Assembly (NCBI GenBank): GCA_031261505.1
Contig: JAISJN010000004.1
Coordinates: forward strand, 124,001-188,000
DNA from: Clostridioides sp.
GTDB lineage: Bacteria; Bacillota; Clostridia; Peptostreptococcales; Peptostreptococcaceae
Reading direction: 5' to 3'
DNA length: 64,000 bases
The notes below the pieces were generated by a model. The model did no database searches and was not told the DNA's origin. It saw nothing but the letters and a program-made list of their open reading frames with translations. Below, one piece after another: positions 25,969 to 34,993 of the stretch. The position numbers and the translations under genes were made by a program. The stretch's first letter is position 1, and each line of letters begins with the position of its first letter.

Positions 25969-26115
25969 AGTATTAAGCTTACAAAGAAGTAGGTAAAAAA
26001 TATTAGCTTTCCTACAGAAGAAGTAAGATACGAAACGGCAGAACTACAATTCGGCAAGGTTAGTATTAAACTCAAAGAAGTACGGAAAAGTTGTTTTTAG
26101 GGAGGATTTACAATT

Positions 26116-26316
26116 ATGAAGACTGGTGTAGTTAAATGGTTTAACAATGAAAAAGGTTTTGGATTTATATCTGTTGAGGGAGAAGACGATGTATTCGTAC
26201 ATTTCTCAGCAATACAAGGTGATGGATACAAATCACTTGAAGAAGGACAAAACGTTGAATTCGAAGTAGTTGACGGTGCTAAAGGACCTCAAGCTGCTAA
26301 TGTTGTTAGATTATAA
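26116..26316 (+). CDS. cold-shock protein (CspA family)
   Basis: A 66-residue OB-fold protein that binds single-stranded RNA and DNA and melts RNA structure. RNP1 (KGFGFI) near residue 13 and RNP2 (VFVHF) near 27 are intact. TTAGGGAGG precedes the ATG. The gene is monocistronic, with a long leader and its own terminator, as expected for an abundant csp transcript. Confidence 0.97.
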   Translation: MKTGVVKWFNNEKGFGFISVEGEDDVFVHFSAIQGDGYKSLEEGQNVEFEVVDGAKGPQAANVVRL

Positions 26317-26353
26317 TCAAAATTCATATATATTAGTGAACTAGTAATATGAG

Positions 26354-26379
26354 AAAAAAACCGCTTAGGCGGTTTTTTT
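26354..26379 (+). terminator. cold-shock gene terminator
   Basis: AAAAAACCGC-TTA-GCGGTTTTTTT is a compact perfect hairpin with a T-run. Confidence 0.95.
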
Positions 26380-26515
26380 ATGCTTAAATGTCAAAAGTTT
26401 GTGCATTAAAATTAGATTAAAACGCTTTCAAGGACAGGTATTTATGTTAAAATAGAGTAGGAAAGATATGCTGAACTACGGCATCAAAAATATGAAAAGA
26501 TTTGGAGGTGGAGTC

Positions 26516-26941
26516 TTGAATATATTATTTTTTATTACGCCAAAGAGAGAAGTATCATATATATATGAAGATTACACTATAAAACAAGCTTTAGATACAA
26601 TGGAACAGTACAGATATTCATCAATTCCAATCATCAATGAGTCTGGAGAGTACGTGGGTACGATTACTGAGGGGGATCTCCTCTGGTCCATCAAATATAG
26701 ATCAAAGGGGATAGACATAGAAGATTTCGAAAAATTGTCGGTAACTGAGATTAAAAGGAAAAAGGATAATGCACCGGTTGCAATAAGTTCAGATATTGAA
26801 GATTTGGTACTTAAGTCTATGAATCAGAACTTTGTACCAGTTATAGATGATCAAAATGTCTTCATAGGTATAATCAAAAGAAGAGATATAATAGGTTATT
26901 GCTATGAGAGGATGAACCTCTGCCAAAAAAATTTAGGATAG
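26516..26941 (+). CDS. CBS-domain pair protein
   Basis: A 141-residue protein made of two CBS motifs (DYTIKQALDTMEQYRYSSIP and the C-terminal DIEDLVLKSMNQNFVPVID) that together usually bind an adenosine nucleotide. No effector domain is attached, so it may modulate another protein. The start is taken as TTG at 26516 because GGAGGTGG lies just upstream; an upstream ATG at 26468 has no ribosome site. It is followed by an AT-rich quasi-repeat spacer and a terminator. Confidence 0.85.
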   Translation: MNILFFITPKREVSYIYEDYTIKQALDTMEQYRYSSIPIINESGEYVGTITEGDLLWSIKYRSKGIDIEDFEKLSVTEIKRKKDNAPVAISSDIEDLVLKSMNQNFVPVIDDQNVFIGIIKRRDIIGYCYERMNLCQKNLG

Positions 26942-27019
26942 AGATTTATAGGTCGTATGATAATAGGTTTTATGATAATAGATCTTAGGATAACTTAGTA
27001 TGATGATATTAGGATAAAA

Positions 27020-27067
27020 TAAAAAAGCACATGGGCTTATTATAATAGCCAATGTGCTTTTATTTTA
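27020..27067. terminator. bidirectional terminator
   Basis: AAAAAAGCACAT-GC pairs with GC-ATGTGCTTTTATTTT between the convergent CBS and foldase genes. The spacer before it (26942-27018) is made of repeated TATGATAATAG-like strings. Confidence 0.88.
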
Positions 27068-27078
27068 TCTCAATAGGA

Positions 27079-27837
27079 TTATTCTTCTATGTAGCTGACT
27101 TGACTTCCGTATTGAGCCTTAAGGTTGTTTAATTTATCTGTGTACGCTTGATTTTGTTTTTGATACATTAAGTTCTTTTCAATTTCTTCTTGAACTTCTT
27201 CAAAAACAGCAACTTGAGAAGGTTCTAATGTATCTAATTTGATTACGTGGTAACCAAATTGAGTTTGGACTGGTTCGCTTACTTCGCCTGGTTTCATATT
27301 AAATACTTTTTCTTCAAATTCTGGAACCATTTGTCCTCTAGAGAAATTACCTAAATCTCCACCTTGAGCACTTGACGGGCAAGTAGAAACTTCTTTGGCT
27401 GCATCTTCAAAAGATATTTCTCCAGAATTTATTCTAGCAAGAACTTCTATAGCCTTATCTTCGCTGTCTACTAATATGTGTTTAGCAGTAGCAGATTCTG
27501 GTTTGTTAAAAGCTTCCTTATTTGCTTCGTAGAAGGCTCTCTTTTCGTCATCTGTGATTGTGATTGCAGCTAGAACCTTAGATATAGCAACTTGTTTTAA
27601 TAGGTTAGCCTTAACTTTTTCTAAATCAGATAAGAAAGCTTCTTCTTTGTCCATACCTGTTTCAATTGCTTCTAGGTAGAATAATTCTTGATTTATAAGG
27701 TCTTCAAGCAATTGTTTTTTACCGTCTTCTGTATTGTATTGCATTAATTGGTATTGGTTCATTGTTCTTAGAGCATCTTCAATATCTATATTTGTAATAT
27801 TTTTTGCCCCAACTGTAGCTAATATTTTACTTTCCAT
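27079..27837 (-). CDS. parvulin-type peptidyl-prolyl isomerase
   Basis: A 252-residue PpiC/PrsA-like foldase: a helical N-terminal chaperone part (SurA-like, residues 1-110) and a parvulin domain (about 115-210) with ATAKHILVDSEDKA, GGDLGNFSRGQMVPEFE and FGYHVIKL. It catalyses cis-trans isomerisation at proline. Unlike PrsA there is no signal peptide or lipobox, so it is expected in the cytoplasm, as is a known clostridial form. TACAAAGGAG precedes the ATG. Confidence 0.9.
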   Translation of the reverse strand: MESKILATVGAKNITNIDIEDALRTMNQYQLMQYNTEDGKKQLLEDLINQELFYLEAIETGMDKEEAFLSDLEKVKANLLKQVAISKVLAAITITDDEKRAFYEANKEAFNKPESATAKHILVDSEDKAIEVLARINSGEISFEDAAKEVSTCPSSAQGGDLGNFSRGQMVPEFEEKVFNMKPGEVSEPVQTQFGYHVIKLDTLEPSQVAVFEEVQEEIEKNLMYQKQNQAYTDKLNNLKAQYGSQVSYIEE

Positions 27838-27905
27838 GTCTGTACTCCTTTGTATAATAAATTTTTGTATTTACCACTTAAAATAATAACAGAAAAAAAC
27901 TCATA

Positions 27906-28029
27906 TGTCTACCAAGTAACTATAGTGAGCTTGCTTCATTTGCTGCTCCTAAGGGTATATGGTAATTATAGTGTGTAAAATTAATGTGTCTACCAAGTAA
28001 CTACCGTGAGTTTACCACATTTGCTACTC
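27906..28029. repeat. 43-bp direct repeat
   Basis: Two copies starting TGTCTACCAAGTAACTA (27906-27948 and 27987-28029) share 36 of 43 positions and start 81 bp apart. They lie between the foldase gene and the membrane-protein gene, upstream of the former on its own strand, and the second copy ends three bases before the stop of the latter. Confidence 0.65.
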
Positions 28030-28031
28030 GA

Positions 28032-28517
28032 TTAGTAGTATAGGGTTATTATAGTTAGTAGAATTGAAGCCATAATTCCGACTACTCCCTGGTCGTTTTT
28101 GTATTTTACCACCCATCTCAGAGAAACGAGGAAGTAAATAAGTAGAATCCCCATTTTTATCAACAATGCGGTGACATTCCTAGGAAATGACACAAAACTG
28201 AGCAGGGTGCTTATAAATGCGATAATTGTACTGAATCTATATAAAACTTCTATCCTTTCTATATGATAGTAGCCTTTATGTCCTATGTACAGGAATAAAA
28301 TCACATACAGAATACTCATGAGCGAAAAGGAGCAGACCAGAGATATCTCTAGAAATCTATCTGTGATTGCAATCCATTTGTACCAGATAATCGGCCAAAA
28401 CGCGAGGGATAGGATTCTAAAGTAGTTCTCAAGAAAACGAGAGCTATCTTTTATAGGGAAATGTCCCCTCTTCATATTATCGCTGTTAGCTATCTTATTA
28501 GAATTTGGTTCATTCAC
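28032..28517 (-). CDS. small polytopic membrane protein, unknown
   Basis: I do not recognise this 161-residue protein. It has a polar N-terminal tail of about 30 residues and four to five hydrophobic segments (about 33-50, 57-77, 90-108, 115-132, 142-158). It lies 73 bp downstream of another small membrane-protein gene on the same strand, with a hairpin between them. No ribosome-site-free start alternatives are better than the ATG at 28517, which has GTGAGGGTT upstream. Confidence 0.65.
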   Translation of the reverse strand: MNEPNSNKIANSDNMKRGHFPIKDSSRFLENYFRILSLAFWPIIWYKWIAITDRFLEISLVCSFSLMSILYVILFLYIGHKGYYHIERIEVLYRFSTIIAFISTLLSFVSFPRNVTALLIKMGILLIYFLVSLRWVVKYKNDQGVVGIMASILLTIITLYY

Positions 28518-28540
28518 AATAAACCCTCACTTTCTAAAAT

Positions 28541-28580
28541 AGACTGACCGGAACTTAAATAAAAGTTTGGGTCAGTCTTT
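28541..28580 (-). terminator. hairpin between two membrane-protein genes
   Basis: AGACTGACC..AACTT pairs with AAGTT..GGTCAGTCT, read on the minus strand after the 151-residue gene. The T-run is short (TATTTTAG), so it may be only partly efficient. Confidence 0.6.
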
Positions 28581-28590
28581 GAGAATGTAA

Positions 28591-29046
28591 TTACATTTTG
28601 TTGACGAGTACTACGATTTTAGCCTCTGGGTTATAGCTGATTTGAACTATTTGATTTTTCTTAACGTGTTCAAGATCCTCCCCACCGTAAGTTATCTGCA
28701 ACTTAACAGGCATCTTACCTTGCTTGATAATAGCTACGTATTCCTTCTTGCTTTTTTTCTCCAAACTGATAAGGTTTCCTACATAAGGTTTGAAGTTTTG
28801 ATACTTCTTGCTTTGGTTTCTTATAAAGAAGTAAGCTCCTATTGCTATTACCACGTTGATTCCTAGTATAACCCAGTTGTTCTTAACAGTATATCTACCG
28901 CCGATTATCACTAGTATCATAAGGGCGATAGGGTAAATTGCCTTTCTAAGCAGTAATCTACCAATGATTTCGTTAGCTTTTTTCTCAGGACCACTCATAG
29001 TTTTTGATCTAGCGAATGACTCTGCAAATTTGTCTTTAAAGCCCAT
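28591..29046 (-). CDS. two-helix membrane protein, unknown
   Basis: A 151-residue protein not assigned to a named family. Residues 35-53 and 58-76 are membrane helices; the C-terminal 70 residues form a probable beta-rich soluble domain (GNLISLEKKSKKEYVAIIKQ onward). TTAGGAGGAG precedes the ATG. A dispersed repeat copy lies just upstream, between it and glpK. Confidence 0.65.
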   Translation of the reverse strand: MGFKDKFAESFARSKTMSGPEKKANEIIGRLLLRKAIYPIALMILVIIGGRYTVKNNWVILGINVVIAIGAYFFIRNQSKKYQNFKPYVGNLISLEKKSKKEYVAIIKQGKMPVKLQITYGGEDLEHVKKNQIVQISYNPEAKIVVLVNKM

Positions 29047-29070
29047 TTTTCTCCTCCTAATTCTGTATAA

Positions 29071-29164
29071 CTAGAGAATCTCCCCCAATCCTCTAAAGGT
29101 TGAAAAGATCTCATTTCAGCGTTGGTTAAATTCCACAACTGAAGGCGTTGAATCGCCATTTAAC
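29071..29164 (+). repeat. dispersed two-hairpin repeat, plus orientation
   Basis: TAGAGAATCTCCCCCAATCC, CTAAAGGTT, AAAGATCTCATTTCAG, a weak second hairpin with loop TTAAATTCC and the tail GGCGTTGAATCGCCATTTAAC. The tail is the best-conserved part. It lies between divergent genes, outside the glpK transcript. Confidence 0.75.
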
Positions 29165-30920
<1,756 letters not shown>

Positions 30921-30924
30921 GTTA

Positions 30925-31026
30925 GATAAAATGTCCCACTGAAATCGTTGAATCGACATTTAACTTGAGGATTATACTAGCCATATCTACAGATAGCCGA
31001 TATAATCCTCATTTCAGTGGGATATC
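30925..31026. repeat. rearranged dispersed repeat acting as a convergent-gene palindrome
   Basis: The end of one unit (CCCACTGAAATCGTTG then AATCGACATTTAAC) runs directly into the start of another (TTGAGGATTATA, TATAATCCTCATTTCAGTGG). As a result TCCCACTGAAA (30934-30944) pairs with TTTCAGTGGGA (31012-31022) outside an inner perfect stem. It sits between the convergent glpK and D-aminopeptidase genes and probably terminates both. Confidence 0.75.
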
Positions 31027-31031
31027 TAAAT

Positions 31032-31832
31032 TTAAATGAACAGTATCATTCTCAAAACATCGTAGTAATCATCGGTCTCATAAGATACCGTGTGTTCGTC
31101 GACCATCTTCATTCCAGGGTAGAAAGAAGCCTTAAAAGCCTTATAAGCTTCAGTGTATCTGATTTCAACTTCAAAATGTTTAGGAAGCTCAATTAAATGT
31201 CTTGAAATATCTCCAGAGAGAGCGTCCTTGACACCATCTTCAATCATCCTAGTCGCTAGGTTTGGATGAACGGATATAGAACCGTTTCCGTAACCTCTGT
31301 TCACAGAGGCAGTGACTATATTTGGATTTAACTTCTTAGCACTCTCACACAATGCCTCATCACCGCTTAAAAATGCTACTGGAACTTTGTAGTAGGCGCA
31401 GGCATAGGCATTTAAAGTGAACTCAGAAGCTATTTCTCCGTTTACCTTTATATATGTAAGCTCCGTGTCCATTGTATGTGCGAGTGGATTACCTCCAGTC
31501 GACGCTCCTGAGTGGTAGCCAGTGAATAAGCAGGCTCCGAAACTTTCATCCAATCCAGACATCATCATAAGCGGGTCCCTAGACCAACCTCTAAATAACA
31601 GAGCGTATTCAGGTAAAATTCGAGGATCTATATTTCTAGCTGAGTGGTGAGCATCTTTCACGAGTATCTCGTCTGCACCGGCAGATCTTGCACCTATACA
31701 AGCAGAGGCTACTTCCTTTCCCATCTGTTCTCTGTAAATTTTAGAGTCTTCTTTCTCTAGAACAGTTTCGTCCCAACTTACAATTCCGCAAGTTCCTTCT
31801 ATATCCGCACTTAGGTAAATCTTCATCATCAT
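31032..31832 (-). CDS. dppA: M55-family D-aminopeptidase (DppA-like)
   Basis: A 266-residue zinc peptidase of the DppA family, which releases N-terminal D-amino acids such as D-Ala from small peptides. Metal-binding motifs SADIEGTCGI near residue 8, KDAHHSARN near 60 and YHSGAS..NPLAHT near 105-118 are present. Its ATG overlaps the stop of the upstream M20 gene by four bases (ATGA), so it is translationally coupled. With that gene and the divergent LD-carboxypeptidase it suggests use of peptidoglycan-derived peptides. Confidence 0.92.
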   Translation of the reverse strand: MMMKIYLSADIEGTCGIVSWDETVLEKEDSKIYREQMGKEVASACIGARSAGADEILVKDAHHSARNIDPRILPEYALLFRGWSRDPLMMMSGLDESFGACLFTGYHSGASTGGNPLAHTMDTELTYIKVNGEIASEFTLNAYACAYYKVPVAFLSGDEALCESAKKLNPNIVTASVNRGYGNGSISVHPNLATRMIEDGVKDALSGDISRHLIELPKHFEVEIRYTEAYKAFKASFYPGMKMVDEHTVSYETDDYYDVLRMILFI

Positions 31833-33016
31833 TCCTCCTCCATATCGCCAAATGATAAAATATTTTTAATACTTACCATGAGTCCTACTATGAGGCAGTC
31901 CTCATTGAGATTGAAAGTAGCGGTGTGAAGTAGAGAAGAGGTCGTACCACAACCTATATGGAAAAATCCACCTCTGCATTTTTCCGAAAAGTATGAAAAA
32001 TCCTCAGCTCCAAGGCTACTGTTTTCTCTAACTACTATTTTATCATTACCTAGGACTTCTGTTGCGTTTTTTTTGATGTAGTCCATAACACTGTCATCGT
32101 TTACTAGGACGGGGTAGCCCTTTTCGATATCGACTATTGCCCTTCCTCCAAAGCTCTTTGCAATTAACTCTGATAGTTCGCTGATTCTCTGTTTTACAAA
32201 TATACGATTTTTTTCATTTAGAGTTCTAAGCGTTCCTCTTATGTTCACTGCGTCACAGGTGATATTTTCCTTGACACCACCTTGAATCACACCAAAAGAC
32301 AGGACTACAGAGTCTGCTGGATCGACATTTCTGCTGACTATAGTCTGTAATGCGGTAATAACATGAGAAGCTGCGACTATTGCGTCGATTCCAAACTGTG
32401 GATAGCCTGCATGACCGTTTTTTCCGAGGACTGAGATGTTTATAGTGTCGGTTGAGGCATTTAAGGTGCCGTATTTAACCTCTAACTTTCCGGTTTCTAG
32501 CGTAGGGTCCACGTGAAGCCCAAAGATGCAGTCGACCTTTGGTGCGTGCATGCAGCCGTCCTCTATCATGAGGCGAGCTCCTCCGATTGTCTCCTCGGCT
32601 GGCTGGAAGAAGAATTTGACGTTTACATTTAACTCGTCTTTTATAGAATATATTGCCCTACATACTCCGAGGAGTATCGCAGTGTGAGCATCGTGGCCAC
32701 AGGCGTGCATTATCCCGTAGTTTTCGGACTTAAATGGTATGTCGACATCCTCAATTAAAGGAAGTCCATCCATATCTGCCCTAAGTGCAACGGTTTTTTC
32801 AGCACCTGCATCGACGAAAGCCATGACTCCAGTGTGGTATTCAAAACAGGTGTATTCGATTCCTATTTCCTTTAAATATTTTAGGATTTTTTTCTTAGTG
32901 GTAAATTCAGAAAGGCCAAGTTCTGGTGTCCTATGTAGGTCTCTTCTAATTTGAATCACCCAGTCGATTATATCTTCACTCATTTCTTTAATTTTACCCG
33001 AAGTAATTTTAAACAC
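31829..33016 (-). CDS. M20-family amidohydrolase
   Basis: A 395-residue metal-dependent amidohydrolase like hippurate or N-acyl-amino-acid hydrolases. The metal motif is MHACGHDAHTA near residue 103, the catalytic Glu lies in QPAEETIGGA near 138, and a histidine in GLHVDP near 167. A central dimerisation domain starts near 185 (GKNGHAGYPQ). The GTG at 33016 has only a weak, close AGAAGGG; an alternative ATG at 32983 is possible. It is co-transcribed with dppA. Confidence 0.9.
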   Translation of the reverse strand: MFKITSGKIKEMSEDIIDWVIQIRRDLHRTPELGLSEFTTKKKILKYLKEIGIEYTCFEYHTGVMAFVDAGAEKTVALRADMDGLPLIEDVDIPFKSENYGIMHACGHDAHTAILLGVCRAIYSIKDELNVNVKFFFQPAEETIGGARLMIEDGCMHAPKVDCIFGLHVDPTLETGKLEVKYGTLNASTDTINISVLGKNGHAGYPQFGIDAIVAASHVITALQTIVSRNVDPADSVVLSFGVIQGGVKENITCDAVNIRGTLRTLNEKNRIFVKQRISELSELIAKSFGGRAIVDIEKGYPVLVNDDSVMDYIKKNATEVLGNDKIVVRENSSLGAEDFSYFSEKCRGGFFHIGCGTTSSLLHTATFNLNEDCLIVGLMVSIKNILSFGDMEEE

Positions 33017-33268
33017 TTCCCTTCTGTTCGCTTATATCATCGCTAGCACTTAAGAATTTGACTTAGACGATACATAAAACTGCGAACATTTAATATATCT
33101 AATATATAGTAGAAAACTACTAATACTATGTTTATATGCATATATTGAACTTAAGATTAATAAAATGAGAATTTAGATAAAGAATATTATTGATTTTTCT
33201 AATTTTTATGGAGTTATATCGGTGTTAGTGATAAGATATATGGAAATAGAAATCAGCGAGGTGGTAAA

Positions 33269-34150
33269 GTGATAGGCGTACTAGCTCCATCTGGGGCATT
33301 AAAAGGAAAAAACAGAAAAAAAATGCTAGAAGATATAGAGGTTAATATAAATAATTTTGGACACGAAGTAAAGTTTGGAAAGACCTGTGCTATGAAGTAC
33401 AATAATTATTTCGCGGGCGATGATAGGGAAAGAGCTAGAGATCTTGAAAATATGTTTTTAGACGATGAGGTCGACATTATTATCTGCTTGAGGGGAGGAT
33501 ACGGAGTGACGAGGATGATGGATATGATAGATTACGAAATAATCAAGAAGCATCCAAAACCTCTAGTGGGTCTATCGGATATAACTGGTCTACATCTAGC
33601 CCTTTATAAAAAATGTGGATTAAAGACATATCATGGACTCATGTGCTCTGTCGGAGGTACTTACGAATGGGATGAGTTTTCATATAATTCACTCATGTCT
33701 GCACTTACATTTAAAGGCGAATTAAATGTGGAAAATCCATACGGGGAACACATATATTCTGTGAATCCAGGAAAGGCTTCTGGTGAGCTGGTAGGTGGAA
33801 ATTTATCGCTTTTAATATCTACACTCGGTACTGAGTATGAGATAGATACTAAGGATAAGATTTTATTCATCGAGGAAATAGATGAGCCTCTGTACAAGAT
33901 AGATAGGATGCTCACTCAACTCAAGATGTGTGGTAAATTCGCCGACTGTGCTGGGGTAGTGTTTGGAGATTTCAAGGACTGTTCAAAAGACGAGAAGCTA
34001 ATGGATCTTTTTAGAGAATTCGTGAGGGGAACAGGTAAACCTGCAGTGTACAATCTTCAGTCAGGACATTGCAAACCACTCATCACACTGCCACTTGGTG
34101 AATTATGTCGACTCGATGCCGACAAGAAAACTATAAAATTTTTTAGATGA
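33269..34150 (+). CDS. S66 LD-carboxypeptidase-like serine peptidase
   Basis: The 293-residue protein belongs to the LdcA/MccF family, which cuts the bond between meso-DAP or Lys and D-Ala in murein tetrapeptides, or cleaves microcin-type amides. The Ser nucleophile is in VGLSDITGL near residue 106, the Glu in EEIDEPLYKIDRML near 203 and the His in SGHCKPLITLPLG near 270. GAGGTGG precedes the GTG start. It is divergent from the M20-dppA operon. Confidence 0.9.
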   Translation: MIGVLAPSGALKGKNRKKMLEDIEVNINNFGHEVKFGKTCAMKYNNYFAGDDRERARDLENMFLDDEVDIIICLRGGYGVTRMMDMIDYEIIKKHPKPLVGLSDITGLHLALYKKCGLKTYHGLMCSVGGTYEWDEFSYNSLMSALTFKGELNVENPYGEHIYSVNPGKASGELVGGNLSLLISTLGTEYEIDTKDKILFIEEIDEPLYKIDRMLTQLKMCGKFADCAGVVFGDFKDCSKDEKLMDLFREFVRGTGKPAVYNLQSGHCKPLITLPLGELCRLDADKKTIKFFR

Positions 34151-34291
34151 ATATGTTATAATTAAATAGAGTATACTTTTTTTGGTGTCAATCGCGAAGC
34201 TAAGGTTAAAGGTAACGTTTGCGAGAACAAATAAGAGTGGGAAGAATAAAGTGGTATATCTATTTGTAATACTGAATGAGAGGTGAAAATT

Positions 34292-34963
34292 TTGTCAGAT
34301 GACGGAAGAATAATAGATTTTAATGAGCAGAGGAATAAGGTAAAGGATAAGGATATAGACAAATTTGAAGAGTATATATACTCTTTGTACTATGATGTGA
34401 TGAATGGGAAAATCTCAATGAGTAAATTTTCGCTTAAAATACTAGATTATATGAAAGAGAACAATATTTCGGAGCAAAAATTCATAGAGATACAAAAGAA
34501 ATTCATGGAAAGATACGGGATGAATGTAAACGATGTAGAAAAGGATTTGGAGCAACTAGGCATAAATTTAGAAGACTACAACAAGGTCGTCAAGGAAGAA
34601 ATTTACGACAAGGATGTCAAGGAAGAAATCTACGATGAGTTGAAAGAGATAGATAATATTGACAATATTGACAACATATATAGCATAGATGATATAGATA
34701 AGAAAAGAGAATTAGACCTTTTATTATTTGGAAGTGCAGAACAGGAATTAAGTATGGGAACTAGCCTTACCTTTAGATTTATAACAGAGTTCAACGATGT
34801 AGAAGTGATATTTTTGGAAGATAGGGCCTATTTAAACAGCAAGAAGGACATCGTCCTCGGAGATCCAGAACTAAATAGGATACTTGTCCTGTACAAGGAA
34901 AGCTGTGACTACAAGAAAATAAAGGTCGTGATATGTGAAAATGTAAAGGACTACGAGTATTAG
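34292..34963 (+). CDS. unknown acidic protein upstream of the NRPS-like gene
   Basis: I do not recognise this protein of about 223 residues. It is acidic, with an N-terminal helical half, a repeated run of KEEIYD units and IDN triplets around residues 95-125, and a C-terminal half with beta-strand character (TSLTFRFITEFNDVEVIFLE). The TTG at 34292 is preferred, with AGAGGTGA 6 bases upstream; the GTG at 34283 lies inside that site. It ends 30 bp before the NRPS-like gene and is probably in its operon. Confidence 0.6.
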   Translation: MSDDGRIIDFNEQRNKVKDKDIDKFEEYIYSLYYDVMNGKISMSKFSLKILDYMKENNISEQKFIEIQKKFMERYGMNVNDVEKDLEQLGINLEDYNKVVKEEIYDKDVKEEIYDELKEIDNIDNIDNIYSIDDIDKKRELDLLLFGSAEQELSMGTSLTFRFITEFNDVEVIFLEDRAYLNSKKDIVLGDPELNRILVLYKESCDYKKIKVVICENVKDYEY

Positions 34964-34993
34964 CAATTATGATATGAAAGGGGGGATGGTGGT

